Positions 36,652-37,772 of a stretch of 37,772 bases of DNA are shown piece by piece (within the stretch, counting starts at the first letter, position 1; each line of letters opens with the position of its first letter). Source of the stretch: Nitrospirota bacterium (lineage in GTDB: Bacteria; Nitrospirota; Thermodesulfovibrionia; UBA6902; DSMQ01); the NCBI GenBank assembly GCA_016208965.1, contig JACQXB010000044.1:1-37772 (forward strand). Reading direction: 5' to 3'. Under the pieces are notes generated by a model that ran no database searches, was not told the origin of the DNA, and saw nothing but the letters and a program-made list of their open reading frames with translations. Made by a program: the position numbers and the translations under genes.

Positions 36652-37058
36652 AAATATTTATAGACACTGGAGCGTTTATTGCACTCACAGACGCTGATGA
36701 CGAAAATCATATGACAGCTAAAACTTTCTACAAGAATGCAACTGAAAAAGGGACAAGATTCATTACTACAAATTTCGTTGTTTGCGAGACAATGAATTAT
36801 TTAAGGGCAAGGGTGTCACATAAGGTTGCTGTTATTTTCAGAGAAAACCTTAAGAAGAGTGGTGTTATCAAAATGATCAATGTAACTTCTCCAATAGAAG
36901 ATGTAGCTTTTAATGTATTCAAAAAATACTCTGACAAAGACTTCAGTTTCACAGATTGCACGAGCTTTTCTGTCATGAGATCTCTTAAAATAAATAAGGC
37001 ATTTGCCTTTGACAGGCATTTTGAGCAATATGGTGATTTTATCCGCCTGCCGCAGTAG
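36648..37058 (+). CDS. VapC-like PIN-domain toxin
   Basis: A 136-residue PIN-domain RNase. Acidic residues in the expected positions are D6 (IFIDTGAF), E47 (VVCETMNYL), D103 (FSFTDCTSF) and D122 (AFAFDRHF). Its start overlaps the antitoxin stop (ATGA). VapC-type toxins cleave tRNA or rRNA when released from the antitoxin. The pair lies between proA and a second copy of the proA 3' end, and could have arrived with it. Confidence 0.9.
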   Translation: MKIFIDTGAFIALTDADDENHMTAKTFYKNATEKGTRFITTNFVVCETMNYLRARVSHKVAVIFRENLKKSGVIKMINVTSPIEDVAFNVFKKYSDKDFSFTDCTSFSVMRSLKINKAFAFDRHFEQYGDFIRLPQ

Positions 37059-37179
37059 TTAAAATAGAGACAGTAGATGTCATTGCTCTGAAAATTTACA
37101 ATTTTAGCGTTTTATACAAAAGGGCTGGTAAAATGATCCTGTTAATCCTGCTCTTTTTAGAAACTCAATAAACCAGTTT

Positions 37180-37350
37180 GCGGCGGTATTTGTGAATGCA
37201 TCAACAAGGCTTAATGATGGCTATCAATTCGGGCTTGGCGCAGAGATAGGTATATCAACAGACAAGATTCATGCAAGAGGACCCATGGGGCTTGAGGAAC
37301 TCACATGCACAAAGTTTATTGTCTTTGGAAATGGGCAGTTGAGGGAGTAA
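37180..37350 (+). pseudogene. Second, diverged proA 3' end
   Basis: The frame gives [11 protein letters not shown] through GNGQLRE and a stop at 37348-37350. Compared with the last 55 codons of proA, I count about 29 nucleotide differences but only two residue changes (both Leu to Phe), and the stop is TAA rather than TGA. Nothing else of proA precedes it. The synonymous pattern means it was part of a working gene until recently and is not an old decaying copy of the adjacent gene. Confidence 0.93.
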
Positions 37351-37466
37351 ATGTTGAAATCCAGAAGATATAAATGTGTTCTGATGACTGGAGAAATATC
37401 AAAAATAGTAGATATCCAGTTTTCTGTATATCATTATAAAACGGGTGATATGCAGCTATTGATAAC

Positions 37467-37601
37467 TGCAAAATAATGTCCTATTTGTCGTTGGACTGTC
37501 ATTCCCCGACTTGATCGGGGAATCCAGAGATAAAAAACCTTAAGAACTGGATTCCCGCTTACGAACTGCGGGAATGACGGAAAGGCGGACATTATTATGC
37601 A
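37467..37601. repeat. Inverted repeat with a nested TCATTCC-type element
   Basis: Outer arms TGCAAAATAATGTCC (37467-37481) and GGACATTATTATGCA (37587-37601) are complementary except for one base. Inside, 37498-37578 is a second inverted repeat, with GTCATTCCCC...GGGGAATCCAG on the left and CTGGATTCCCG...CGGGAATGAC on the right, a pattern widely seen as a spacer repeat. The outer arms share AATGTCC with the sites next to the transposase gene, so the outer element could be a non-autonomous relative of that insertion sequence. Confidence 0.7.
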
Positions 37602-37656
37602 GGAGTCAATAATTAAATATGACTAAGCCATAAAATAGCGAAAAATCTGTAATCCA

Positions 37657-37695
37657 GAAATAGAAATGTCCGCTTTTACCGAAATAGAAATGTCC
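37657..37695 (+). repeat. Direct repeats GAAATAGAAATGTCC upstream of the transposase
   Basis: Two identical 15-base words lie at 37657-37671 and 37681-37695, 24 bases apart. Subterminal repeats of this kind are typical transposase-binding sites at the end of an insertion sequence. They lie about 50 bases before the transposase start. Confidence 0.65.
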
Positions 37696-37742
37696 TATTC
37701 CAAGTGATGCTATACTGCCTCTTTTTAAAAAAGGAGGCGAGG

Positions 37743-37772
37743 ATGGCAGGAAAGGACATTATCATTTTGCAT
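37743..37772 (+). CDS. Transposase, first codons only (cut by window end)
   Basis: A start ATG 37743 follows AGGAGG with a 5-base gap, and the visible residues are MAGKDIIILH. The sequence resembles the N-terminus of ISNCY/IS481-like transposases from memory, but ten residues are too few to be sure. The upstream direct repeats and AATGTCC words support an insertion sequence crossing the right edge. Confidence 0.5.
   Translation, partial: MAGKDIIILH

Overview
The window is a piece of bacterial chromosome, moderately AT-rich, with strong AGGAGG-type ribosome sites. It opens with a conserved translation/transcription block, carries a Dsr-type sulfur-metabolism locus in the middle, and ends in accessory DNA. 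A tuf-rpmG-tRNA(Trp)-secE-nusG-rplKAJL-rpoBC order, DsrC/DsrMKJOP, DsrEFH-like proteins, TusA and a long-chain polyprenyl diphosphate synthase (quinone side chains) suggest an anaerobic, quinone-using sulfur-metabolising bacterium. Nitrospirota (Thermodesulfovibrionia-like) or a Desulfobacterota-like lineage fits best, but this is inference; there is no rRNA and no dsrAB in the window.

Layout. 1-11836 (+): end of tuf, rpmG, tRNA-Trp, secE, nusG, rplK, rplA, rplJ, rplL, rpoB, rpoC, with repeat-derived hairpins in most spacers. 11910-12359 (+): a Mut7-C RNase-domain protein. 12486-13885 (+): a dsrH/dsrE/dsrF-like/tusA sulfur-relay operon with its own candidate promoter. A perfect 19-bp hairpin (13971-14012) separates it from the convergent minus-strand operon dsrC - RsbRD-like - dsrM-K-J-O-P - ferredoxin (20314 down to 14035). 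20447-21727 (-): fabF, carrying an in-frame insertion made of tandem-repeat DNA. 21762-27268 (+): an accessory islet with a radC fragment, a type IIG-like restriction-modification gene, a DUF4143-type ATPase and a degraded second copy of the restriction gene's 3' end. 27375-27848 (+): moaC. 28027-34428 (-): two gene groups: an MgtE_N/CBS regulator, an Nramp-like transporter and mtnA closely packed; then polyprenyl synthase, AMMECR1 and a DUF4388-DnaJ-TPR protein, separated by repeats. 34786-36042 (+): proA, followed by a long inverted repeat, a toxin-antitoxin pair (36400-37058), a second diverged copy of the proA 3' end, nested inverted repeats, and the first codons of a transposase gene cut by the window edge.

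How the genes work together. DsrC is the sulfur carrier of dissimilatory sulfite reductase, and DsrMKJOP links its thiol/trisulfide chemistry to the membrane quinone pool and periplasmic cytochrome c. The convergent DsrH/E/F/TusA proteins resemble a persulfide relay that can feed or drain DsrC. No dsrL lies between dsrK and dsrJ, so the usual oxidative-type arrangement is not seen, although DsrEFH is more typical of sulfur oxidisers. The mixture could mean sulfur disproportionation or flexible direction.

The most unusual structural signal is that two different genes (the restriction gene and proA) are each followed by a cassette (ATPase; toxin-antitoxin) and then by a second copy of their own 3' end. 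A second signal is the abundance of hairpin-forming word-repeat elements in spacers, some of which supply the last codons of genes or sit inside a coding region.
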